The position numbers and the translations under genes are program-made. DNA of 64,000 nt from Dermacentor variabilis (Eukaryota > Arthropoda > Arachnida > Ixodida > Ixodidae), in assembly GCF_050947875.1 (NCBI RefSeq), contig NC_134569.1:207876127-207940126 (forward strand), read 5' to 3'. The notes beneath the pieces were generated by a model. The model saw only the letters and a program-made list of their open reading frames with translations, had not been told where the DNA came from and did no database searches. Below, in pieces: positions 55,351-64,000 of the stretch (position 1 is the first letter of the stretch; each line of letters starts with the position of its first letter).

Positions 55351-55930
55351 TGTTAAGAACGGCCAGATGCAGTGCAAGTTTGCCAGCCAGTTACGCCAGC
55401 GGTGGTAACCTCATCTTGGAATGCCGCCACCAACCTCTAGCCTCGTCGCCGTTGCGAGTGAAGGAGTTCAACAAAGCAGGCTTTGTGCTGAAACCGCCAA
55501 CCTCTAGCCTCGTCGCTGTTGCGAGTGAAGGAGTTCTACGAAGCCCCTCTGACGTCGGCTCCGGACCTTTACACCTGTGTGTGTGTGTGTGGCACGTGTA
55601 TGACAGCCCTCATCCTCCAAAAGGGTGGGTCTTCTTGAATGACGTCGAACTATGATGTTGAGCAGAGAGCTTATAACCAGCGATTGTCGGCTGCTGGGAG
55701 TGCTCGTCGTCGTGAGCTGAGTGCTCGTTGTCGTGCTCGAAATGTACTCGTGAGTTGTGTGCTCGTAAGCTGTTTGGTGTATGTTAGCCTTGCAGGCTCC
55801 ATATGGGAGTCACGCTAGAATGTCGATGTATATCTTGTCTAAGATGTAAATAATGTAAATAAATCCTGCTCTCTTAAGTCCCGACGAAGAGTCAAGCTCC
55901 TTCCTACAGCTACGACTGCCAACTCTGACA
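55351..55930 (+). repeat. 5' LTR (580 bp)
   Basis: It carries an internal direct repeat (CCAACCTCTAGCCTCGTCGC twice), a (GT)n run, AGCTTATAA-type promoter-like sequence near 55665-55673, and AATAAAT near 55858. It is followed by AATGGCAGTGGCGAGATCGG, probably the primer-binding region. Confidence 0.88.
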
Positions 55931-56248
55931 ACTGAATGGCAGTGGCGAGATCGGCCAACGGCTCCTAGATCGGCCTACGGCTCCTAGATCAGCCTACGCC
56001 TCCTAAATCGGCCTACGGCTCGGAGACAGCAACGGCAGCTGACGGACGTTGGCACATGGTGACCGACCGGTATCCTGATCAAGTTGGAGGACACTTGGGA
56101 TTGATAACCTCTTGCAACTGACTGGGTACGGCGGAGAAGGACTGGTGATATGATGCTGCTTCAGTGGGTAAGCGTTTGCTTTTGGCTGCAAGATTTACCA
56201 GGCTTCAATTTCTCTGTGTTTTTGATTTGATTCACTAGGATCTTTTAC

Positions 56249-57645
56249 TTGTATTCTGATTTGCGTGGGTATTGCAACAAGTATTGTGTGACACCAGAGC
56301 CAAAGCTTAAAGTAGTAACCATGGTCCTAATGTGTTTGATGAGAGCTGACCTGTTGTGGTTGTGTGAAGAGATCGAGGTAGACATAGAGGAGGACTTGAT
56401 GGAAACAGAAATTCGTAAGACAATTCTAGAAAGTAACAATGATTTGAAATTCATAGAACAAATGAGCAAACAAATTCTAAGTAAGAAACGGGAACAGGAA
56501 GCAATTAGGCAAGAACAGGATGAATTTAGGCAAAAACAGGAAGAAGCTAGGTAGAAACTAAAAAGTATTTCGCAGGAAGAAGGCCTAACAGAAGTTACGA
56601 GGCAGTACATTGATGCACTGAACATAGAGATTGAAGGTTTTGAGCAGTTAATCGAGCAAAGTCAACAGCGGCTTGAAAAATCTGTAGGCTAGACGCAGCG
56701 AAAGTGGCAGGATGTCGACAGCAGATTTCAGTCGAAAGCCGAGAGAAGGAGTAGCACCTGTGAGATTAGCAGCACGCTGATAAGTGAACTAGAAGTGCTA
56801 GCAGCTAACAATGCCTTAGTGGCAGCAGAGGCTGTTAAAGACCAGAGTGAGAGCGACGAGGTGCTGTACCAACAGATGACTGTAGAGACAGCTAGGCCAG
56901 CTGTGAACAAAGTGGCACAGTTACCGCGCGTGTGCGTCGCTTGTAATGTTAGCGAGGTTGCTAGCGAAGTAAAGAGTACTGCTGACCCGATAGACACGAG
57001 CACCCATGTCGAGTCAGGTCTCCGTGCCGAAGAGAAGTGCCAGCTGGACAATGCAGTTGAGAGTAGTTCTCGGGATGGCGAGCTCCGTAGCTCACGAGAG
57101 AACAACTGCATTGTTAAGGGATCAGTGCAGCTATCCGCCAGTCTAGGTAGCCAAGAGAGGAATGATTTAGTTAAGGATCATTCAGACTGTGTGGGTAAGA
57201 GACCGATCCGGGCCGACGAGATGTGTAACAGCCAGCACAAGGTGCGAGATGACGACATGAAAGAGAGTTTGAGGAGAAAGCGCCGCAGAAAGAAGCGCCG
57301 AAAAGATCGAAATGCGGTGGCTAATGTAGCGAAGCCAAAGACGGTGACAGGCGCGAAAAGGCAGGGCGCAGAGAAAAAAAGGTGCAGTTGTCACGGACGA
57401 TGTTGACGCATCAAACACGTTCGAGCCACCGGTCAAAGGGAGACCGAGAAGCATGTTCTGCCTGGACGCGGACAAAGGGCACGGGGCAGTTAAATTCCTC
57501 GTCGTTCCGTCGTTCTTTTCGAAGCTCAGCGTGTAGTACAAAGAAGTGCAAGGTGGCAAGACGAGACCAGGTGAAGAATCGCGACGCGGTCACTCGAGTT
57601 TGTGAGGAAAGAGGGGCGCCAGGACGCAAATTGGCAGGAGACTAA
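56249..57645 (+). pseudogene. Gag-like protein of the LTR element
   Basis: A single frame runs from 56249 to 57406 with only two stops, both TAG (56552-56554 and 56690-56692). Each is one C-to-T change away from CAG. The N-terminal half is a coiled coil (RQEQDEFRQKQEEAR, IEGFEQLIEQSQQRLEK). The C-terminal part is very basic (ESLRRKRRRKKRRKD). A frameshift in an A-run near 57377 gives a further basic tail to 57645. I infer a structural or nucleic-acid-binding role. No known domain is identified. Confidence 0.6.
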
Positions 57646-58956
57646 CGTCTTGGGGGAGCTGATAGTGAGTCAGCCCTTTTGTTGTTCCTGGGTAGCCAGA
57701 ATAGCTTTCAAACCAAGACCACCTCGAGTACGGCTCAAATAGTATGACTCAGTTGTAAACGTTTGAAAAAGAGAGGCAAAGAGAGCTTCCGTAGAAGGGA
57801 AAAAATGCTGTTTTGTTTTATTTTTGAGCATTTGGAAAATATCACGATTTAAGACTACAGTTTCTTTCAGTATTTAAGGTATGAGCTTTGTTTATGTTTT
57901 GTTTGGGAAGCTCCGAGAGTTGAAAGACGCGTTTTAAGTAAACCTGTACTTTAGCGAGTTGTTAGTTAATGAGTAAATAGGCTTTCTTTTTTTATGTGTA
58001 AGTAACCTGAGTGTCAAGGTTATCGTTGAGAGGCCTATGGTAACGCGCATGTGTATTAGTTAACCTTCTTTTTTTTTATAAGCGTTTTTTTTCTTCTAAG
58101 GTAAACCGCATAGGTTTTCAGTAAGCGCGTGATTTGCACTAAGAAGAGCTCTTAGTTCCTTTAGCACATCTCCTGTGTGGACGGAGTAAAGCAGGTTGTT
58201 AATGACTTGGTTGTGCTCGTGTGTGTCGAGGGCAGCCGTATTCTGACTTCTCTAGTACGCGTGCGTAGAGCTAGTTAGTAAAAGACACATTTGTTCAAAG
58301 GTTCCTCTGTGTTGCGTAAGTTACGCAAGTTTGGTTGTTTGTTTAAGGAACGTGTCCTGTGTGGGTTAAAGGAACAATTGTGAGTAAGCGTTGCAAGTAC
58401 GCGTTTTGAATAGAGACCACAAAGCTAGCGCGATTGTATTTACGTACCTGTGGAGTTGGCCAGACAGTTCAGTGGCAGCAGTACATGAGATAAGTACGCC
58501 ACTGTGATAGCATAAGAACAGTCTGTTCGCGAAGTTAGGCTCCTTAAGTTATGTTTGGGTATTGGTGTTTGAGAGCCTTCGGTTTAATTCTGCATAAACC
58601 TTTACGCTTGTGCAGCGCGACGGTCGCGTTTGGTCGAATTCAAGAGGAATGTGAACGCTCGCTTTGGCGGCACGAAATTTTGGGGCAAAATTTGGGGATT
58701 CCCAGTTGAGTGACTTGCACTGAAATTTTGATAGGAGGCCTGGGGGGTTAACAGCTGATTCCGGGCGTTTGCACGCTGAGTGGTATTGTGTTGCCGGGTC
58801 GACTCTTCTGTGCCAGTTGTTGTGAGATGGTTGAAGGCATTCCAAGTGCGCAGGGGTTGCAAAGAGCAAAGCCATCGTCTTACTCGCCAGCCATTCTCTT
58901 CCTGCCCAGCAGTTGCCAGCACTGGACAGACGAGATTTTCCAGGCCATGGAGGCGC
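57646..58956. other. Non-coding interior of the LTR element
   Basis: No pol-type domain in any frame. T-rich tracts near 57985 and 58068-58095. The part just before the 3' LTR is not a clear polypurine tract. Confidence 0.6.
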
Positions 58957-59586
58957 TGTTAAGAACAGCCAGCTGCAGTGCAAGTTTGCCAGCCAGTTAC
59001 GCCAGTGGTGGTAACCTCATCTTGGAATGCTGCCGCCAACCTCTAGCCTCGTCGCCGTTGTGAGTGAAGGAGTTCGACGAAGCAGGCTTTGTGCTGAAAC
59101 CACCAACCTCTAGCCTCGTCGCCGTTGCGAGTGAAGGAGTTCTACGAAGCCCCTCTGACGCCGGCTCCGGACCTTTACACCTGTGTGTGTGTGTGGCACG
59201 TGTATGACAGCCCTCATCCTCCAAAAGGGCGGGTCATCTTGAGTGACGTCGAACTATGACGTCGAGCAGAGAGCTTATAAGCAGAGATTGTTGGCTGCTG
59301 GGAGTGCTCGTCGTCGCGAGCTGAGTGCTCATTGTCGTGCTCGAAATGTACTCGTTAGCTGTGTGCTCGTAAGCTGTTTGCTGTATGTTAGTCTTGCGGG
59401 CTCCATATGGGAGTCACACTAGACGGTCGATGTATGTCTTGTCTAAGATGTAAATAATGTAAATAAATCCTGTTCACCGAGTTCCTCTCTACGACCGTCA
59501 ACTCCTTCAAATGGTGGCAGCGGTGAGATCGTCCGACGACTCTTACATCTGGTTGACAGCGGTGGGATCGTCCAACAACTCTGACA
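58957..59586 (+). repeat. 3' LTR (630 bp)
   Basis: It matches the 5' LTR from TGTTAAGAAC to AATAAATCCTG. It then differs and carries about 50 extra bases with ATGGTGGCAGCGGTGAGATC, which looks like the primer-binding region of a related element. It ends in the shared AACTCTGACA. Confidence 0.85.
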
Positions 59587-59667
59587 AGGGGTAATTGGAG
59601 ATCACAGGGAGAGGCCTTCGTCCTGCAGCGGACATAAAATAGGCTGATAATCATGATGATGATGATG

Positions 59668-60478
59668 ACCGATCTTCCGGACATCGCGGGGACGGAAAAG
59701 TAGCCCAAAAATTAAACAAGACGAAAAATTTGTAAAAAAAAAAAACATTGTGAGGCTTAGAGCGGCTTAACAAAAATCTCTAATAATGTCCTGCCTCATA
59801 TTATGCTTGAAGGCGATCAGATTTGCTTGGATCTGTGCAAGAGTGATGTCGTCTCCGTATACAGTCTGACAAGAGTGTCACTGCATTGCCCATCTCTGGT
59901 AACAGAGATAGCCATGGAGATAACAAAAATGAGCCATGTTTCTTCCTACCATTTCTTCATGAAGGCACAGGAGGTGCTGCCGATCACATAAATGTGAAGC
60001 CGCACACACAAAGATGCAACGTCTCGGAAACACACCTGCTCTGTTGACGCACCATGTGCAAAAAGCAACCGAAACATCAAAGATAAAAAGAAAGAAGCTC
60101 CCACATTAAGTGACTACGGCGATAGTGCTGACAAAAAAAAATAAAATAGGGAATTGCGCCATCCCCAGGAGCGTTTCCGAGAGCAGGCAAGGCCTCCTTG
60201 AAGGGAGGATGTTGCACGCTCTCTATTAAGGCTATTATTTTTTAACCTACACTGGCTACACAAGTGTAGCTAGTCTAGGAAGTCACCATTCTTTTTTTTA
60301 CTTGGTGTACTAAAGTGTAGCTCCAGCCACCTACACAAAGCCATTTGTTATAGCTGTAGTGTAGCATGAGAACTACACTTTCTACACTGGTTTCTATGAG
60401 TGTAGACAGCAGACGACTAACAAGCAGGCTGGTGTTGCAAACGTGTGGTGCCATTCTGTCTGCGACTGTCAGCACTGA
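59668..60478. other. No gene recognised
   Basis: Repeated CTACACTT/GTGTAG motifs in both orientations near 60245-60405 suggest a small palindromic MITE. No coding sequence. Confidence 0.4.
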
Positions 60479-60480
60479 TA

Positions 60481-61683
60481 CAGTTGAACCCAGATGCAGT
60501 CTATGCTCGTTACAACAGACCTGCATACAATAGACTTTCAGACATAATAGACCATATTTCAGCCTTAGTTTGTTCTACCTACTTTATTAATGCAACATAG
60601 TTCGCTTTTAACGGACCGCACTACAACAGACTATCAGGTACAGCAGATGAAATAAGCAGCAATTTTTTTAAATATCGGGCATATAAAACACTTTTGCCGA
60701 GTTGACATGGGCTGACAACTGACTTAAGAGGGTCAGCAGATGATCGCGGCTCCATATCACGCATGCAAGGGGGGAACCGAAACTCGCAGTCTTCTTTTAC
60801 GCGCGAGGCATGGTGGGGAAGGGAGGAGGGGGCGAGAGAGAGGAGGATCTACTCTGGCAGCTGCTGCTTACAGTGCGGCCACCATATCTTGAAAGCGATC
60901 TACGATGTAGACAAACTGTGCTCCCACACGGGCGCCGCATGTTGAAAGTGATCTGTGATGTCGTCAAAGTTCACCCAGTGTTAGAGCTTTGTATGCACGT
61001 TGCTTTTGACGTTTAGTTTGCATTGAAGCGAGAGACAGCATGTGTATCGTGTTTTATAAAGACATGCACATCATGTTCAATTCGGCATTTCTGCGCATGC
61101 CCACTAAACGATCGAATCAACGAACATGCCCTCGAAAGCTATCTTAAACGTGTTCCCTCTCCCACCCACAACGTATAAATAGTTGAGCAAATAAAGCAAC
61201 AGCGTTCTGTGTTGACTGACACTCGGCTCGATCATATTCTTTGCGTGAACAGCACGAAACAGCATGAAGGTCGATTCGCTCGCTGCTGCAGCCGCGCTAT
61301 CCTGCTTAATTTGCTATCGCAATCGATGCTTCGCCTTTCGGCTGGAACTGCGACTTTTCTTGCTCGTTTTTTTACTTTGGAGGTTCGTCACTCACTCTTT
61401 GCAATAAAGCTGTTAGACATTGCAACAAAAGTTTCGGATGTGAGGCATTTCAAATATCATAGACTTTGGATGAAACGGACATTTTTTTGGTCAAATTATT
61501 GGGTTCCGTTGTAATGAGTCAACTGCATGTTGAACCCAGATATAACTAATTATCATGTATAACAAACAGCTGTAAAATCCCCTCGAAAATTTTTGTATAA
61601 GCTAATTATTTTATATATCAAATTATTTATATATTGAACTATTTCGCAATCCCCTTCAAGTTCAATATATCCAGGATCGACTG
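60481..61683. mobile_element. Pogo/Tigger-like non-autonomous element
   Basis: CAGTTGAACCCAGATGCAG at 60481 and the inverted end GGATCGACTG at 61683 are flanked by TA (60479-60480 and 61684-61685). A related internal string, GTTGAACCCAGATATAAC, lies near 61533. Interior frames have no transposase. A segment near 60780-60850 (CGCAGTCTTCTTTTACGCGC) is repeated in inverted orientation near 62940. Confidence 0.65.
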
Positions 61684-61685
61684 TA

Positions 61686-62448
61686 TAGCAACGATAGTGA
61701 ATATTCCCTGCAAGGACGGTAGCGAAGTGCTGGAGTGACTGTGTGTCACAGAGGAAGGTGAGCTAATCTTCCAAGAAGATAAAATTATCTTACAGATGAT
61801 GTGGGCCGTTTCAGACTCCACGCTGTATTATATGCATTGAGAAGTTGTCTTCATGCAGTGCACATTCGCAATGTATTTTGCTGCAGTTTGTCAAGATTTG
61901 TTGACGAAAGACATTTAATGATGGTGACAAAAAGTGACCAAAGGTACAATGGCATTTAGTTTCAGGCAAGGGCATATATGCAGCCAGTAAGTATGAAGTC
62001 AGGCAAAGTGCAGAGTCGGGCATCTTTCGTCTGCTGATGCAGAAGACGTCGCGCTGACTGCTTCAATTGGCTACAGCCCAGCGAGCCTAGTGCAGCACAC
62101 GTTAAAGCCTCTGCACAGCACTACGCTCATCTACACGATCTTGCACAAAGTGTGGGTAAAAAAAAATGGCACTATTGAAAGTGTGCAGCTCCCAATCTTG
62201 GAGGCTATCAAAGCGGGCCACTGGAAGCCTAACCTGACCAAGCCAGCGGTAAATCCAAAATGGCGGCCCCCAGTATCGGGTAGCGTGACTCGGAACGAGC
62301 GATTTAGATTGAAAAATCAAACTTTGGGGCCTAGGTTTGTCTGAAAAATCTGTCTCGAAAATGCATTAGCTCGATGACAACCCTGAGGGTGCAGAATATC
62401 TATCAAGTCCGAATTTTTTGGATTCCGAAAAATCCGTCAGCGACTGTA
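61686..62448. repeat. Right end of a TA-flanked element, left end not seen
   Basis: ATCCGTCAGCGACTG at about 62432-62446, followed by TA, resembles a Tc1/mariner-Tigger-type terminus. The preceding 200 bases (AAAATGGCGGCCCCCAGTAT, TTTTTTGGATTCCGAAAAAT) look like a degraded transposon. No coding sequence is evident. Confidence 0.35.
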
Positions 62449-63340
62449 CTACACTCTTAAAAAAAGTTGCAATTTCGCCAGAAAGGCAAAGCATCGAGTG
62501 CGATAGCAAATTTGAAAGCAGCCATACGAAGTAAGGGCCACATTTTTATTGGCTGTATCAACTTGTAAAAATTTACTTGCTGACTAAATGAACAAGCATG
62601 GTGTCAGCCCACACAGAAAACATGAATGCATCAAACTACATGACTGCAGGCACCCGCTGTCAAACCGCTGGCGTGAGCAAGCGCAACAGCAGCAGCGAGT
62701 GAAGTGATCTTCGTGCTATCGCTTCAATGCAAGCTGAACACCGAGAACACACAGCACGCACAAAGCTACGAGCTGTTGACGCACCTAGGCTCTACCCCCC
62801 CAATGCAGATCACTCTAAATAAACGGCCGCACAACCATGTGCAGCCGGAACACGTGCTGTTGTAGCCAGAGCAGAATGCCACTCCACCTCCCTCCCCTCC
62901 CCCAGTGCCTCGTAACATTTGATGCCTCGCGTACGAAGGAAGACTGCACGCTTCCTCCTCGCTCCCCCTCCCTTCTGCTTCCACACGGGCAAGATGCCTT
63001 CACTCGCACATACAGCGTAGGGCGCACAGTGACAATGTTATCAGCCCTGGACTTTATGCGGAACATCACGTTGACAGAAATACACCTGGAATGTCCATAT
63101 AATTGCTACCGCAATAACGCTTGCACCCTTTGGAGCGCATCTTGTCCCACAACAATATACATCATCTGTCTTGCCCACATTTCCTTTCTTTAATGCTGTG
63201 AGCCCTGCATTTCCAAGTCACGAATGGCCTGCACATTATCAGTGTGTAATGGCATTCTCGATAGGAAAGAAGCGAACACAGTGTTTTCAGGAAAGGAAAC
63301 ACAAGCAAGGTACATAATAATTATTGTTGCGGGACAAATA
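62449..63340. other. Repeat fragments, no gene recognised
   Basis: It contains the inverted match to 60780-60850 near 62880-62990. Frames through the C/T-rich part are not supported as genes. Confidence 0.4.
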
Positions 63341-63342
63341 TA

Positions 63343-64000
63343 CAATCGAACCCACTTATAACGATACGGATTTTAACAATGTATCGCTTATAACAACGAG
63401 AAGCTACTGCACCGTCGACTTTTGTATGATTTCGATGGTGAAATAACCTGCTTACTACAATGCCCCGACGCTGTATTATCGGTTATAATGATGAAGTATA
63501 AGCGGGTGTCTGAGCGGAAAGGTAGTGAAATGTGAAATCCTTGAAAAGAAAAAAAGAAAAAGAGAAATTCGAGCTGCTGCACGATGGGCCGTTGCTCCAA
63601 CAGCCGCAGCGTGCTCATTTTCCAGCCATCTCCGCACGGCTCTCTCCCATTGCACTTCCACTCCTCCGAAATACAAACGGCCCGTGCCAACTGCGCCGCA
63701 AGCAGATTGCTCGCATGTTGCTCGCTGGCTCCTCATTCAGTGCAGTTCTGCGAACAGCTTAATCGCTCGCATTCGTTTTTGTTGGTTGTGTCAAAGTCGT
63801 TTCTGGCCCTGCTGTTTCTCAACTTCGCTTGACTCACCGCCAAAATGGAAGATGGCTGATATGCCTGCTGATCATTGGCAATGCACGACGTTGCCGGTGA
63901 AAAGAAAGTGCACGGCTATACATTTGGAAACTAAGTGCATCTAACCGATGAGATGCTCGTCACGAACATGCTAGCATCGGAAAGCGACGGCGACGATGGC
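63343..64000 (+). mobile_element. Tigger element, 5' part, cut by the window end
   Basis: CAATCGAACCCACTTATAAC follows TA at 63341-63342 and is a Tigger-type terminus with TTATAACGA subrepeats. A frame from ATG 63852 encodes DHWQCTTLPVKRKCTAIHLE, the CENP-B-like N-terminus of Tigger transposases. It hits TAA at 63942-63944 after 30 codons. The right end is beyond the window. Confidence 0.65.

Larger units (their letters stand above)
55351..59586 (+). mobile_element. Non-autonomous LTR element (gag-like only)
   Basis: Direct LTRs start TGTTAAGAAC at 55351 and 58957 and both end AACTCTGACA. AGGG is duplicated at 55347-55350 and 59587-59590. The 3.0-kb inside encodes only a gag-like, coiled-coil, basic-tailed protein with no protease, RT or integrase. 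This fits a large retrotransposon derivative mobilised by another element. Confidence 0.88.
54055..59667 (+). mobile_element. RTE copy split by an LTR element
   Basis: A 5'-truncated RTE runs from about 54055 to 55350 and resumes at 59591, ending in an (ATG)n tail at about 59645-59667. It is related to, but clearly diverged from, the intact copy at 30.6-33.4 kb. The break point carries a 4-bp duplication made by the LTR element. Confidence 0.9.

Noticed and set aside
1..64000. Prokaryotic defence system, CRISPR array, operon or rRNA genes
   Set aside because: No spaced repeat array, ribosome-binding-site-led gene string or rRNA sequence is present. All content is eukaryotic and mobile-element dominated.

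Overview
The window is animal nuclear DNA that has been rebuilt almost entirely by transposable elements. It is most likely from a hard tick. The basis is a Ruka-type tRNA-derived tick SINE, tick-like RTE, I/R1-type and Penelope retroelements, and many Tigger, Merlin, Harbinger and TTAA-type DNA transposons. There are no prokaryotic operons, CRISPR arrays or rRNA genes. Nearly every long open frame belongs to a mobile element, and most are broken.

Left third (1-24 kb). Minisatellites lie at 1.0-1.8 kb. A Tigger element (2710-6403) has its transposase gene split by a Merlin element (3593-5267) flanked by an exact 8-bp target duplication. A solo LTR (7077-8193) has a 5-bp duplication. Two decayed RNase H-bearing LINEs follow (about 8.9-14.4 kb and 15.5-21.2 kb), with a fragment of an unassigned zinc-ribbon transposon between them. 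After these come a Mutator-domain transposase pseudogene (21.3-23.3 kb) and a P-element-like transposase remnant with a visible intron (23.4-24.1 kb).

Middle (24-45 kb). A Ty3/gypsy-type element (about 24.2-26.9 kb) has lost gag and reverse transcriptase but keeps a 679-codon open frame for RNase H and integrase. A decayed Tigger abuts it. A TIR element with TA duplications (30391-34830) carries an RTE retrotransposon with an intact 947-codon frame on the minus strand. A TTAA-flanked transposon (38962-43417) carries a Penelope-like element with a GIY-YIG domain.

Right third (45-64 kb). A minus-strand gypsy element (45841-49972, 5-bp duplication) comes first. A SINE follows, split by a Harbinger element at an exact TTA. 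An RTE copy is then split near its last codons by a gag-only LTR element (55351-59586, 4-bp duplication). The region ends with Tigger-like and MITE-like pieces.

The only candidate host gene runs on the minus strand. Three exon-like segments (50650-50448, 44385-44191, 30326-30110) have plausible splice sites and open frames that join in phase. They end in an RG-rich tail, a stop codon and a downstream poly(A) signal. If this is right, the gypsy, Penelope, TTAA and RTE elements all sit inside its introns. I cannot name the gene.
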